A model generated the notes under the pieces. It saw only the letters and a list, made by a program, of their open reading frames with translations. It searched no databases and was not told the DNA's origin. Made by a program: the position numbers and the translations under genes. This document shows positions 47,225-58,900 of a stretch of 64,000 nt of DNA, piece by piece. The stretch's first letter is position 1; each line of letters starts with the position of its first letter. Source of the DNA: Trileptium ribeirensis (lineage: Eukaryota; Nematoda; Enoplea; Enoplida; Thoracostomopsidae). Location: NCBI GenBank assembly GCA_030248225.1, contig JASANE010029426.1, positions 1 to 64,000 on the forward strand, written 5' to 3'.

Positions 47225-47650
47225 TTAGAAAAGACCCTTTAAGAGCCGATCATATTTTTCCAGACACACTAGGCTCTGCTCTGCCCAGCTCTCTAGAACA
47301 GGCATTAGGCTTTGTCTCGGCTCTTCATGTATCATGGCCGGCTCGGCTCCAGTGGCGAGCCGAGCCGAGCAAAAACCTAAATTCTCACCTCTGCAATCAA
47401 AGCAATCTGTGGCGCAACATCCCAAAGATTCATTCATGATTATATGTATTATTTTAGACAAGAGCTTTTAAGAACCGATCACTTTTTTCCAGAAACACTA
47501 GGCTCCTATTTCAGACAGTGCCTCCGGTTCTTCATATATCATGGCCGGCTCGGCTCCATTGCCGAGCCGAGCCGAGCCTAAAGTCTAAATTCTGACCTCT
47601 GCATTTAAAGCAAGCTGACGCACAACACCCTAAAGATTCATCACGGCGCT
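47225..47650. repeat. two tandem copies (offset about 208 bp) of an hAT-like right end
   Basis: Each copy contains 'ggccggctcggctcca', a GC-rich hairpin (gagccgagcc), and an end of the type CTCACCTCTG (ends at 47393; second copy TGACCTCTG at 47601). The sequence after the tip (caatcaaagca / catttaaagca, then 'aaagattcat') is also shared, so the duplication included flanking DNA. The tip is the same as the right end of the hAT-like element at 615-2764. Confidence 0.65.
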
Positions 47651-47994
47651 TACCGGATTGCAAACGTCGGCTCAGATGAATCAAAAGGACAATTATAAGA
47701 TGAAAAGAAAATCAGTTTGCGGAAGTAAACTGGAGGAAAACCATAAAACTTGAACGAGACAACACTGCCCTTGGCCCTGTACCGCCCTTGGGAACACCTA
47801 TGACAATGCTCGGTGTTTAGCTAAAGCCTGTTTTGGACACTGGATATTGAATCGCAGTTGTTTTCACTTTCTGAAGGCGAATTTGGAATAAGAATAGGCG
47901 AAACCTAATTCTTAGCTAAACGACGGTTTTGTACCCAATAAATTTTTTCAGCAAAGAATCGAACAGTCTCAAATTTATTACACACATAGCAATC

Positions 47995-48492
47995 AATTAA
48001 TATTCATGAGCGAGTTATGAAAAATTTAGGTTTTAGATCAATGAGCTCATCATAACGACTAAACGACACTAAATAGGCGCCTTGTAACACTATTTCTGAA
48101 TGTTACTGAAATGCGGTTTTCTCAGTTCATGAGCGAGTTGTGAAAAATTTAGGTTTTAGATCAATGAGCTCATCACAACGACTAAACGACACTAAATAGG
48201 CGCCTTGTAACACTATTTCTGAATGTTACTGAAATGCGGTTTTCTCAGTTCATGAGCGAGTTGTGAAAAATTTAGGTTTTAGATCAATGAGCTCATCACA
48301 ACGACTAAACGACACTAAATAAGCGCCTTGTAACACTATTTTTGAATGTTACTGAAATGCGATTTTCTCAGTTCATGAGCGAGTTGTGAAAAATTTAGGT
48401 TTTAGATCAATGAGCTCATCACGACTAAACGACACTAAATAGGCGCCTTGTAACACTATTTTTGAATGTTACTGAAATGCGGTTTTCTCAGT
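47995..48492. repeat. 123-bp tandem array, four copies
   Basis: 'catgagcgagtt' recurs at 48005, 48128, 48251 and 48374, exactly 123 bp apart. Units contain 'ttaggttttagatcaatgag', 'gacactaaataggcgcc' and 'gttactgaaatgcg', and differ at only a handful of positions. Confidence 0.95.
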
Positions 48493-48536
48493 TGCTACTT
48501 TCCTCTGTGCGCTACACCTCTGTCTATTAATCATGG

Positions 48537-48615
48537 TTCATCCATGATTGGACCTATGTAGAACTATGGACCTATGGAAGATGACCTATGGATCTATGAT
48601 GGACCTATGTGGAAG
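48537..48615. repeat. short degenerate 'GGACCTATG' repeat
   Basis: About six imperfect copies of 'gacctatgg' or 'gatctatgat' lie immediately downstream of the 123-bp array. Confidence 0.75.
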
Positions 48616-49729
48616 AGTGTAATACCCATCTCTCACTACGTCATATATGTTGCTGAATTATGCCTGTCAATTTTTGCGTTATATGTTCCATTTCCATAAA
48701 AGTAAAGATGACTAGTTTCTCAACTTTCTATTCAGGGCCCTGCCCCAAATTTTGGTTCGGTGCCCACCCTTCCCCCAGTTCGAATTTACAGCTAACTTGC
48801 TCCCCTTCAGAAAGCCTTGGTGCCCCCTCAGTTCGGATTGATAGAGAGTTAAAAAGTTGGAGAAGACAGAACGATATTCGAATACTTTGCCATAATGGCC
48901 ACGACATAATGGCACAAATAATGCAGAAAATCTACCCACAACGTAGAGAGTAACATGAGTATCAATCTATTTTAGTGATCTGTCATAGAGTCTTGCTATA
49001 ACTAAATTGTTTTAATACAAAATTTATAAATTTCTGAACAAGCATCCCATTGTGTGAAGTTAAAATTAAAGTTTTTACACAATTTTTAGTAAAAACCGAA
49101 GAGCTTTTCGAATGAAAAATGTTAAATATCTATGACACTAAGAAATCGTTGCGAATATCACTTAAGGTGTCAAAATTCTTTCTTAGTTATTTGTATATTG
49201 CCGAGTCGTGATCCTTAGTAAGTTGTACGTAAACTAGATATGATAAAGGTTAAAATTCGTTAAAAAAATCTGAAGCAATACAAACAATTGCCATATAAAC
49301 TGTTATTCACGATACCAAACCAGAAACAGCAACGATTTTACAAGATAGTACCAACAACCGAGGTTTTGTATGTACTATAAACCACATATACAGCAACAAC
49401 ACAGACTCATCACACAAAAAGTGTTAGAATAGCCGAAGTTTAGCATTACAACAAACAGAAGCTTCGGCACATCTGTGAAACCTTTCAAGAAAGTTTTAAG
49501 AGACAAAAATTATATTTTATTACACTGGGGTACAACTTACACACACAAGAAGGGTAGAATAGGAGCAAACGTAGTAATAATGCGAAAGAAACATAGCAGA
49601 AATAAATACATTCTATAGTATTTATCCTATTATAAGGTAGGGTTTAGGGCATTTTCGTGAGAATATTTTGGGTGACGAATTTAGGCTAACTCATTTCTCT
49701 TCAGTCTATCTAATCTTAAGTTGTTTTCA
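48616..49729. other. non-coding; GC-patchy repeat fragment at 48735-48840
   Basis: 'ggccctgccccaaattttgg' and 'ttggtgccccctcag' at 48735-48830 resemble the blocks at 3430-3850 and in the inverted-repeat arms. The rest is AT-rich and featureless. Confidence 0.3.
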
Positions 49730-49803
49730 AATGTTCATACTTTTTGCAACAAATTTTGATCAAAATATGAGTAAAAAGTTTGAGCGTGTGAACGCGCCTT
49801 AAC
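49730..49803. mobile_element. internally deleted MITE of the 38074 family
   Basis: In 74 bp, 'tgttcatactttttgcaac' is followed by 'aaattttgatcaaaa' and the complete right end 'gtttgagcgtgtgaacgcgc' then 'cttaa'. It looks like the two tips of the family joined with almost all of the interior lost. Confidence 0.65.
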
Positions 49804-51182
49804 AGTCTAGGCACCCTGAGAGTTTTATTGGGACGAGTTATGTATCGCCAAAATAAAGCTGGTTTTTGCTGAATACGAGTCCACCGCGGCAACATCGATA
49901 ACCTAGCTACAACTACCTCCCATGTTCAAACCGGAAAGTTATAACAGTTGTTGGGAAAAGTCTTGTATCACCGAAATAAGACTGGTTTTTGCTACATATG
50001 AGCGAGCGTCGCGCCATAACTCCGCTTTCCTAAGTACCTCTCACGTTTATAAATATCTATCTACCATATATTTATAAAAAATTACGCCAAAATTATGGCA
50101 ATTGTCGCACAGGAAATGAAGTCCGTTACTCCGTAGTAAAGTTTTTTATCAAAAAATGATTTTTGACCACTATTAAAAAAGACTAGTATTTCTTATTACG
50201 TAAGAGTAAACTTTAGATGCGCCACCGGCCATCCACTTTTGACATCACATACAAAACGTTGTTAGAGAACAAATCTTCGGTATTCAATAGCCGTATCCAA
50301 TTTTGACATTTTTCTGGTCCATAACGCCATTAGCGTTTGCAATTCGGCTCCTGTACTTTAACACTAATATGTTCGCCATCATTTTCAAGTTATAATGTAT
50401 GAAATATGAAACGGACTAATTTTTGTTCTTTTACACAAAAATAAAATTTGTGTTCAGTGAACAACGGAATCGCATTTGCTTTTGACAAACGAGGATCGCT
50501 GGACAAAATAGAGAAAATAATTTTAATACCACTTTCGTTTGCCGATTCTCATCGCGTATCACAAATTAATAAATTCTATATATTTCTGCAGCCTAAAAAT
50601 CCTGAATTATTGCAAAATTCTGTGGCTCGCTACCTCTCTGCATTCGGTCTCTATATTTTCACTTCTTGGTATCTGCAGGAAAATTGTCACATACCACTCC
50701 TGCAAGTTTTACCTCATTCGACCCATCACCTTTCTTCAGGACACGTTCAACAATGACCTAACATCGCCAATTCCTGTTCCAAGATGTTTTAGTTTTTACG
50801 CAATAAGTATCAAATACTACCACGGTCCCCGTATTGAATTTTGCTTTCGTTTCGACTCGGAGCACAGCAAAATTCCGAATACGCTGAGCAGTGAAAATCC
50901 TTTGGCGAACTTATCTTTTTAAGGAAATATTTCGTTACATTAAAACAGAACTGGCTCAGTCTAAATGTGAAGCTATAAGATTGTTTACACTAAATAATTA
51001 CATATCCCATTCTCGACTCAAACACCGAAAGCTCTAAAAAACCAAACTTTTCTGAAATGCACATTATTGTTTTTTGAAAATAGCTCTGCTTTTCGGTATT
51101 TTAGCCAGCCCTGAGCAGGTTTTAAAGGCTATCTTAAGGCTTTATCAACAATGACCAACGATTCTTAAATTTGAAGAGCATT
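49804..51182. other. non-coding; diverged 122-bp duplication at 49850-50060
   Basis: 'ataaagctggtttttgct' (49853) and 'ataagactggtttttgct' (49975) mark two diverged tandem copies about 122 bp apart. The overlapping open frames at 50448-50922 show no recognisable domain and I do not call them genes. Confidence 0.35.
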
Positions 51183-51455
51183 CCTTAGGCGTGTTCACAC
51201 GCTCAAACTTTTTGCTCAGATTTTGATCAAAATTTGAGCTCAAATTTTGAACAAAATTTGAATGCATATTTTTTGTATTTTCAGCAAGTTTTAACGTGAT
51301 TGTTCAAACTTTTCAAGAATATTTCTCTAGCCAATCATGAACGAAATGATTTACCTGAAAGAGTTTGAGCTCAAATTTTGTTCTCAAATTTTGAAATATC
51401 GCAATTTTCCTTTAAAAATTATCGTCAAATTTTGATCAAAATTTGATCAGATTAC
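51183..51455. mobile_element. left half of a MITE of the 38074 family
   Basis: 'ttaggcgtgttcacacgctc' then 'aaactttttgctca' is the family terminus, followed by the characteristic 'tttgatcaaaatttgagctc' interior. No right terminus follows, so the copy is truncated near 51455. Confidence 0.65.
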
Positions 51456-51883
51456 TGCCTTTAATATAACGACTAAAAATTTTGACCATTCCAATTTTGA
51501 CCCTGGTCCATACCGCCGTATGTGTCCGAGGGTTTGTGGACCCGAAGTGTTGGACAGAAGTGTGATAATTACGTATACGAAATTGAGAATGTGAAGAACC
51601 GAGCAAAAGCAGGAAAAACACCACTGTAGTGGCTTGTGAGCGAGGCTTCAAACCAAACGATCCAGATTCAATTTGCCGCAGACGGAAAGCTATGATCTAA
51701 CATTATAGCTATTTAATTATTCTAACTATTTACATTAGCTAAGTCATGTAAAGAAAGGATTCGTGATGTTTTAGCCGTTTATCAAAATTGTATCGACCTA
51801 ATTTTTCTAGCGATACTGCGCCTGTCAAAACCCAACGGTCTCAGCGTTAGCACCTAGTATCGTACTCACAGTCAAAGTAAACT

Positions 51884-52565
51884 TGAGGGGCGTAAATAAA
51901 ATGTCGGCCATAACGTTCTCCATATACTATGCCTTAGTCTAGAGATGTCGCTATTCTCCAACGCGCAGGCGTGGCAAGCGTTGAAGCACACATTACCGCA
52001 GCACAACTCAGGGGGGCTGGTCACATCTCACGAATGCCAGAAGATCGACTACACAAAAAAAGTGTTGTTCAGCGAGCTTGAACGCGGAAAGCGAAAATAT
52101 GGTGGCCAGAGGCTGAGGTTCAAAGACACACTAAAGAGGAACATGGTCGGTGCGCACATAAATCCAAGCACATGGGAACAGCAAGCGTCTGACATAGCAG
52201 GTTGGCATAACTCACTACACCAAGCCAAAAAGATAGCCGAAGCAAAAAGACAATCTGCATCGCAGGCTGCACACGACAGGCGACATACAGCTCCAGTCTC
52301 AGGCGAATTCAGTTGTGACTATTGCGATCGCCGGTGTCGTTCTGGAGCCGGGCTTACTGCTCATAGACGAGCATGCAGGCACTGACTTTCACTATTCCCT
52401 TAAAAAATCATCTTCGACAACGAAGCATTACCGACAAAAAGCCTTAGTCTTAGCCTACGCTAAGGGTCTTATATAAGACATACACTAAGCCTAAGTGGGG
52501 AGCTGCCCACCGAGCCCCCGCTCTAAGCTTTTCTTTTTTCTAACGTTACAATGTAACGCCCCTCA
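51884..52565. mobile_element. TIR element (TGAGGGGCGT) carrying a LINE 3' tail
   Basis: TGAGGGGCGTAAAT at 51884 and its inverse ACGCCCCTCA ending at 52565 bound a 682-bp element. Inside the left end is 'ccatatactatgccttagtc' and inside the right end 'ccttagtcttagcctacgct', both shared with the 362-bp satellite. The middle is the retrotransposon tail at about 51950-52385. Related ends lie at 1414, 46681-46870 and 61480-61640. The superfamily is not assigned. Confidence 0.6.
51945..52385 (+). pseudogene. C-terminal tail of a non-LTR (LINE) reverse transcriptase protein
   Basis: This is an open frame of 146 codons ending in a TGA at 52383-52385. Residues around ERGKRKYGGQRLRFKDTLKR and INPSTWEQQASDIAGW match the widely distributed post-RT tail of animal LINE ORF2 proteins (GKR..GG...R.KD.LK, then W...A.DR..W). 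It closes with a Cys/His cluster, CDYCDRRCRSGAGLTAHRR, typical of the same proteins. The reverse transcriptase and endonuclease are absent, as expected of a 5'-truncated insertion. The ATG at 51945 is incidental and probably not a real start. Confidence 0.8.
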
Positions 52566-53276
52566 TGGTTACTTGAGCCGGAATGGCAATACTTTTAGCA
52601 TATTTCTGAGTCATTGATGGGTCATGCCTAATGCATTGCTACCTATATTATCTTTTACGTTAAAAGTCAACGGAAATTCTTTTCTGTACGAGTTTTACCC
52701 AAAGATTAGTTATTTACATATTCGACCCATCCCTAAACCTTAATAAACTGTTACTTATTAAGGTGTTTGAAAAATAAAACGCTTACAAATCTAAACAAAC
52801 CTAATTCTGAATCAGGAAAAGACAGCGTCACATAAAATGGGAAGACCCCAAAGAAGCTATATGGCCAATTTGAAACCAGAATTCTCACCGGAGTAAATAT
52901 TGTTATTTACAGGCGTAACTTTATTTAATTGTGAACCAAAAAAGATAAATAAGTAAGGTACACCTTTATAGAGAACGTCAGCAGGAGTCGGAGAGAATTG
53001 TAGATATTTTTGGGAGGAGTGAATTGCCGTAAACATTTGCAAGAGTATACAACTCCTTTCAGCGATCGATAACTGTTAGCACAAACACACGTCATTGCGT
53101 CTAAAATTTGCGTGTCGTATAATGACGTTAGTAGACGTCATTTTAATAGCGGCACTACATTCGTGTCTCCACTATCGTCAGATATCGACAGAAAAGTTCA
53201 AAACATTAACATAATAAAAATATTTTACTAACATTTTCGGTACAAAGGAAGAACCCTGATAACCCAAAAAAAAAAT
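52566..53276. other. non-coding, nothing recognised
   Basis: This is AT-rich spacer between the TIR element and the 362-bp satellite. The last 60 bases drift into a diverged version of the satellite monomer. Confidence 0.3.
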
Positions 53277-55945
53277 GAAAAATATCATAAATATGGCCAA
53301 TGTAACCTTTATGGGCGGAAGTGAAATGCATGCCATGCCGTTCTCGATATACTAAGCCTAAGCCTTAGTCTTAGCCTAAGCTAAGGTCCCTATATGAGCC
53401 ATGTAATAGGAAATTTCTAGACTGCCTCAATAAACTCGCTCCTTGGTCAAAGTTGACTAAGTTAGGGCTAGAAGTAAAGGAAGATACTCTGACCCGTATG
53501 CCCACGAAATAACTATCACCCGACTAATATTCTGAACCAGTTATAGCACTTAAATTTTTAAACGAGTGACGACGACAAAGTGACGACAATGAATGCTTAC
53601 AAATTTCCAACACTAATATATATTTAAGTTTAATATTTTAATAACTTATAAAATTGGGCCCATGTCAACTTTATGGACCGAAGTATAATGCATGCCATGC
53701 CGTTCTCGATATACTAAGCCTACGCCTTAGTCTTAGCCTAAGCTAAGGTCCCTATATGAGCCATGTAATAGGAAATTTCTAGACTGCCTCAATAAACTCG
53801 CTCCTTGGTCAAAGTTGACTAAGTTAGAGCTAGAAGTAAAGGAAGATACTCTGACCCGTATGCCCACGAAATAACTATCACCCGACTAATATTCTGAACC
53901 AGTTATAGCACTTAAATTTTTAAACGAGTGACGACGACAAAGTGACGACAATGAATGCTTACAAATTTCCAACACTAATATATATTTAAGTTTAATATTT
54001 TAATAACTTATAAAATTGGGCCCATGTCAACTTTATGGACCGAAGTATAATGCATGCCATGCCGTTCTCGATATACTAAGCCTAAGCCTTAGTCTTAGCC
54101 TAAGCTATGGTCCCTATATGAGCCATGTAATAGGAAATTTCTAGACTGCCTCAATAAACTCGCTCCTTGGTCAAAGTTGACTAAGTTAGGGCCAGAAGTA
54201 AAGGAAGATACTCTGACCCGTATGCCCACGAAATAACTATCACCCGACTAATATTCTGAACCAGTTATAGCACTTAAATTTTTAAACGAGTGACGACGAC
54301 AAAGTGACGACAATGAATGCTTACAAATTTCCAACACTAATATATATTTAAGTTTAATATTTTAATAACTTATAAAATTGGGCCCATGTCAACTTTATGG
54401 ACCGAAGTATAATGCATGCCATGCCGTTCTCGATATACTAAGCCTAAGCCTTAGTCTTAGCCTAAGCTATGGTCCCTATATGAGCCATGTAATAGGAAAT
54501 TTCTAGACTGCCTCAATAAACTCGCTCCTTGGTCAAAGTTGACTAAAGTTAGGGCCAGAAGTAAAGGAAGATACTCTGACCCGTATGCCCACGAAATAAC
54601 TATCACCCGACTAATATTCTGAACCAGTTATAGCACTTAAATTTTTAAACGAGTGACGACGACAAAGTGACGACAATGAATGCTTACAAATTTCCAACAC
54701 TAATATATATTTAAGTTTAATATTTTCATAACTTATAAAATTGGGCCCATGTCAACTTTATGGACCGAAGTATAATGCATGCCATGCCGTTCTCGATATA
54801 CTAAGCCTAAGCCTTAGTCTTAGCCTAAGCTATGGTCCCTATATGAGCCATGTAATAGGAAATTTCTAGACTGCCTCAATAAACTCGCTCCTTGGTCAAA
54901 GTTGACTAAGTTAGGGCCAGAAGTAAAGGAAGATACTCTGACCCGTATGCCCACGAAATAACTATCACCCGACTAATATTCTGAACCAGTTATAGCACTT
55001 AAATTTTTAAACGAGTGACGACGACAAAGTGACGACAATGAATGCTTACAAATTTCCAACACTAATATATATTTAAGTTTAATATTTTAATAACTTATAA
55101 AATTGGGCCCATGTCAACTTTATGGACCGAAGTATAATGCATGCCATGCCGCTCTCTATATACTAAGCCTAAGCCTTAGTCTTAGGCTAAGCTATGGTCC
55201 CTATATGAGCCATGTAATAGGAAATTTCTAGACTGCCCTCAATAAAACCGCTCCTTGGTCAAAGTTGACTTAGTTAGGGCCGAGAAGTAAAGGAAGATAC
55301 TCTGACCCGTATGCCCACGAAATAACTATCACCCAACTAATATTCTGAACCAGTTATAGCACTTAAATTTTTAAACCAGTGACGACGACAAAGTGACGAC
55401 AATGAATGCTTACAAATTTCCAACACTAATATATATTTAAGTTTAATATTTTAATAACTTATAAAATTGGGCCCATATCAATTTTAGGGTCCAAAGTATA
55501 ATGCATGCCATGCTGTTTCTCCATATACTAAGCCTACGCCTTAGTCTTAGCCTAAGCTAAGGTCCCTATATGAGCCATGTAATAGGAAATTTCTAAACTG
55601 GCCCCCAATAAACTCGCTCCTTGGTCAAAGTTGACTAAGTTAGGGCTAGAAGTAAAGGAAGATACTCTGACCCGTATGCCCACGAATAACTATCACCCGA
55701 CTAAAAAATATTCTGAACGGTCAGTTATAGCACTTAAATTTTTAAACGAGTGACGACGACAAAGTGACGACAATGAATGCTTACAAATTTCCAACACTAA
55801 TATATATTTAAGTTTAAAAATTCAAGAACTTATAAAAATTGGGCCCAATGTCAAGTTTATGGACCGAAAGTATAATGCATGCCATGCCGTTCTCGATATA
55901 CTAAGCCTAAGTCTTAGTCTTAGCCTAAGCTAATATCTCTATATG
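53277..55945. repeat. satellite array, 362-bp monomer, about seven copies
   Basis: The anchor 'atgcatgccatgc' lies at 53326, 53688, 54050, 54412, 54775, 55137, 55501 and 55875, giving spacings of 362, 362, 362, 363, 362, 364 and 374. Inner copies are nearly identical, and the first and last are diverged and carry small indels. Each monomer has 'actaagcctaagccttagtc' then 'ttagcctaagct', and further on 'gacgacgacaaagtgacgac'. The first third of the monomer is homologous to dispersed mobile-element fragments at 46681-46870, 52430-52480 and 61480-61640. There is no coding potential. Confidence 0.95.
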
Positions 55946-55985
55946 AGGAGTAGCAATACGTACGGTTAACAAACAATGTATTGCT

Positions 55986-58900
55986 CGCTGGGCCCAGCGT
56001 TCAGTCCATATAAAGTTGAATAACGGGCAATAAAATAACGTAAGGATGTTCGACGGTTAGGGAGTAACACACCCCACCCCTTTAGACACCTATGATATAT
56101 ATTAAACATAATTACAAATACGAACTGCGGTCAGGACATGTTATGTAGTTCAAAACACAAAGTTGTGAATGAAACTTTTAGTACGGAAAGAGAGGGCTTC
56201 GACAAATAGTAAATCCATCAAGATAACAAGTGAACTATACGATCCTAAACTAGCCAAGAATTCGTGCGGGCCCAGCGTTCAGTCCATATAAAGTTGAATA
56301 GCGGGCAATACAAATAACGTAAGGGTGTTCGAGGCTCAGGAAGTAACACACCTCACCCCTTTAGACACAACTCATGTTATGTAGTTCAAAACGCAAAGTT
56401 GTGAGTGAAACTTTTAGTATTGAAAGAGAGGGCTTCGACAAATAGTAAATCCATCAAGATAACAAGTGAACTATACGATCCTAAACTAGCCAAGAATTCG
56501 TGCGGGCTCAGCATTCAGTCCATCTAAAGTTGAATAACGGGCAATACAAATAACGTAAGGGTATTCGACGCTCAGGGAGTAACACACCTCACCCCTTTAG
56601 ACACCACTCATGTTATGTAGTTCAAAACGCAATGTTGTGAATGAAACTTTTAGTACGGAAAGAGAGGGCTTCGACAAATAGTAAATCCATCAAGATAACA
56701 AGTGAACTATACGATCCTAAACTAGCCAAGAATTCGTGCGGACCCAGCGTTCAGTCCATATAAAGTTGAATAACGGGCAATACAAATAACGTAAGGGTGT
56801 TCGACGCTCAGGGAGTAACACACCTCACCCCTTTAGACACCGCTCATGTTATGTAGCTCAAAACGCAAAGTTGTGAATGAAACTTTTTGTACCGAAAGAG
56901 AGGGCTTTGACAAATAGTAAATCCATCAAGATAACAAGAAAACTACACGATCCTAAACTAGCCAAGAATTCGTGCGGGCCCAGCGTTCAGTCCATATAAA
57001 GTTGAATAACGGGCAATACAAATAACGCAAGGATGTTCGACGCTCAGAGAGTAACACACCCACCCCTTTAGACACCTATGATATATATTAAACATAATTA
57101 CAAATACGAACAGCGGGCAGGACATGTTATGTAGTTCGAAACACAAAGTTGTGAATGAAACTTTTAGTACGGAAAGAGAGGGCTTCGACAAATAGTAAAT
57201 CCATCAAGATAACAAGTGAACTATACGATCCTAAACTAGCCAAGTATTCGTGCGGGCCCAGCGTTCAGTCCATATAAAGTTGAATAACGGGCAATACAAA
57301 TAACGTAGGGATGTTCGACGCTCAGAGAGTAACACACCCCACCCCTTTTGACACCACTCATGTTATGTAGTTCAAAACATAAAGTTGTGAATGAAACTTT
57401 TAGCACCGAAAGAGAGGGCTTCGACAAATAGTAAATCCATCAAGATAACAAGTGAACTATACGATCCTAAACTAGCCAAGAATTCGTGCGGGCCCAGCGT
57501 TCAGTTCATATAAAGTTGAATAACGGGCAATACAAATAACGTAAGGGTGTTCGACGCTCAGGAAGTAACACACCCCACCCCTTTAGATACCTATGGTATA
57601 TATTAAACATAATTACAAATACAAACAGCGGGCAGGACATGTTATGTAGTTCAAAACACAAATTTGTGAATGAAACTTTTAGTACGGAAAGGGAGCGCTT
57701 CGACAAATAGTAAATCCATCAAGATAACATTGTGAACTATACGATCCTAAACTAGCCAAGAATTCGTGCGGGCCCAGCGTTCAGTCCATATAAAGTTGAA
57801 TAACGGGCAATACAAATAACGTAAGGATGTACGACGCTCGGGGAGTAACACACCCCACCCCTTTAGACACCACCCAGGTTATGTAGCTCGAAACACAAAG
57901 TTGTGAATGAAACTTTTAGTACCGAAAGAGAGGGCTTCGACAAATAGTAAATCCATCTAGATAACAAGTGAAGTATACGATCCTAAATTATCCAAGAGTT
58001 GGTGCGGGCCCAGCGTTCAGTCCATATAAAGTTGAATAACGGGCAATACAAATAACGTAAGGGTGTTCGACCCTCAGGCAGTAACACACCCCACCACGCT
58101 AGACACCATTCATGTTAAGTAGCTCAAAACACAAAGTTGTGAATGAAACTTTTAGCACCGAAAGAGAGGGCTTCGACAAATAGTAAATCCATCAAGATAA
58201 CAAGTGAACTATACGATCCTAAACTAGCCAAGAATTCGTGTAGGCCCAGCGTTCAGTCCATATAAAGTTGAATAACGGGCAATACAAATAACGTAAGGAT
58301 GTTCGACGCTCGGGGAGTAACACACCCCACCCCTTTAGACACCACCCATGTTATGTAGCTCGAAACACAAAGTTGTGAATGAAACTTTTAGTACCGAAAG
58401 AGAGGGCTTCGACAAATAGTAAATCCATCTAGATAACAAGTGAAGTATACGATCCTAAATTATCCAAGAGTTGGTGCGGGCCCAGCGTTCAGTCCATATA
58501 AAGTTGAATAACGGGCAATACAAATAACGTAAGGGTCTTCGACCCTCAGGCAGTAACACACCCCACCACGCTAGACACCATTCATGTTAAGTAGCTCAAA
58601 ACACAAAGTTGTGAATGAAACTTTTATTACCGAAAGTGAGGGCTTCGACAAATAGTAAATCCAGCAAGATAACAAGTGAACTATACGATCCTAAACTAGC
58701 CAAGAATTCGTGCGGGCCCAGCGTTCAGTCCATATAAAGTTGAATAACGGGCAATAAAATAACGTAAGGATGTTCGACGGTTAGGGAGTAACACACCCCA
58801 CCCCTTTAGACACCTATGATATATATTAAACATAATTACAAATACGAACAGCGGTCAGGACATGTTATGTAGTTCAAAACACAAAGTTGTGAATGAAACT

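Noticed and set aside
50448..50922. Two overlapping plus-strand frames of 102 and 127 codons
   Set aside because: They overlap in different frames, have no recognisable domain, and no convincing splice sites. Their length is unremarkable for 64 kb.
53277..55945. Interpretation of the 'TAAGCC' words as interstitial telomere sequence
   Set aside because: The words are not in a regular 6-bp array. They alternate with other words and recur once per 362-bp monomer.
56958..57706. Three similar minus-strand open frames starting MSKPSLSVLKV / MSKRSLSVLKV that look like a gene family
   Set aside because: They are the same stretch of successive satellite monomers read in one frame. They change length with the monomer and carry no domain.
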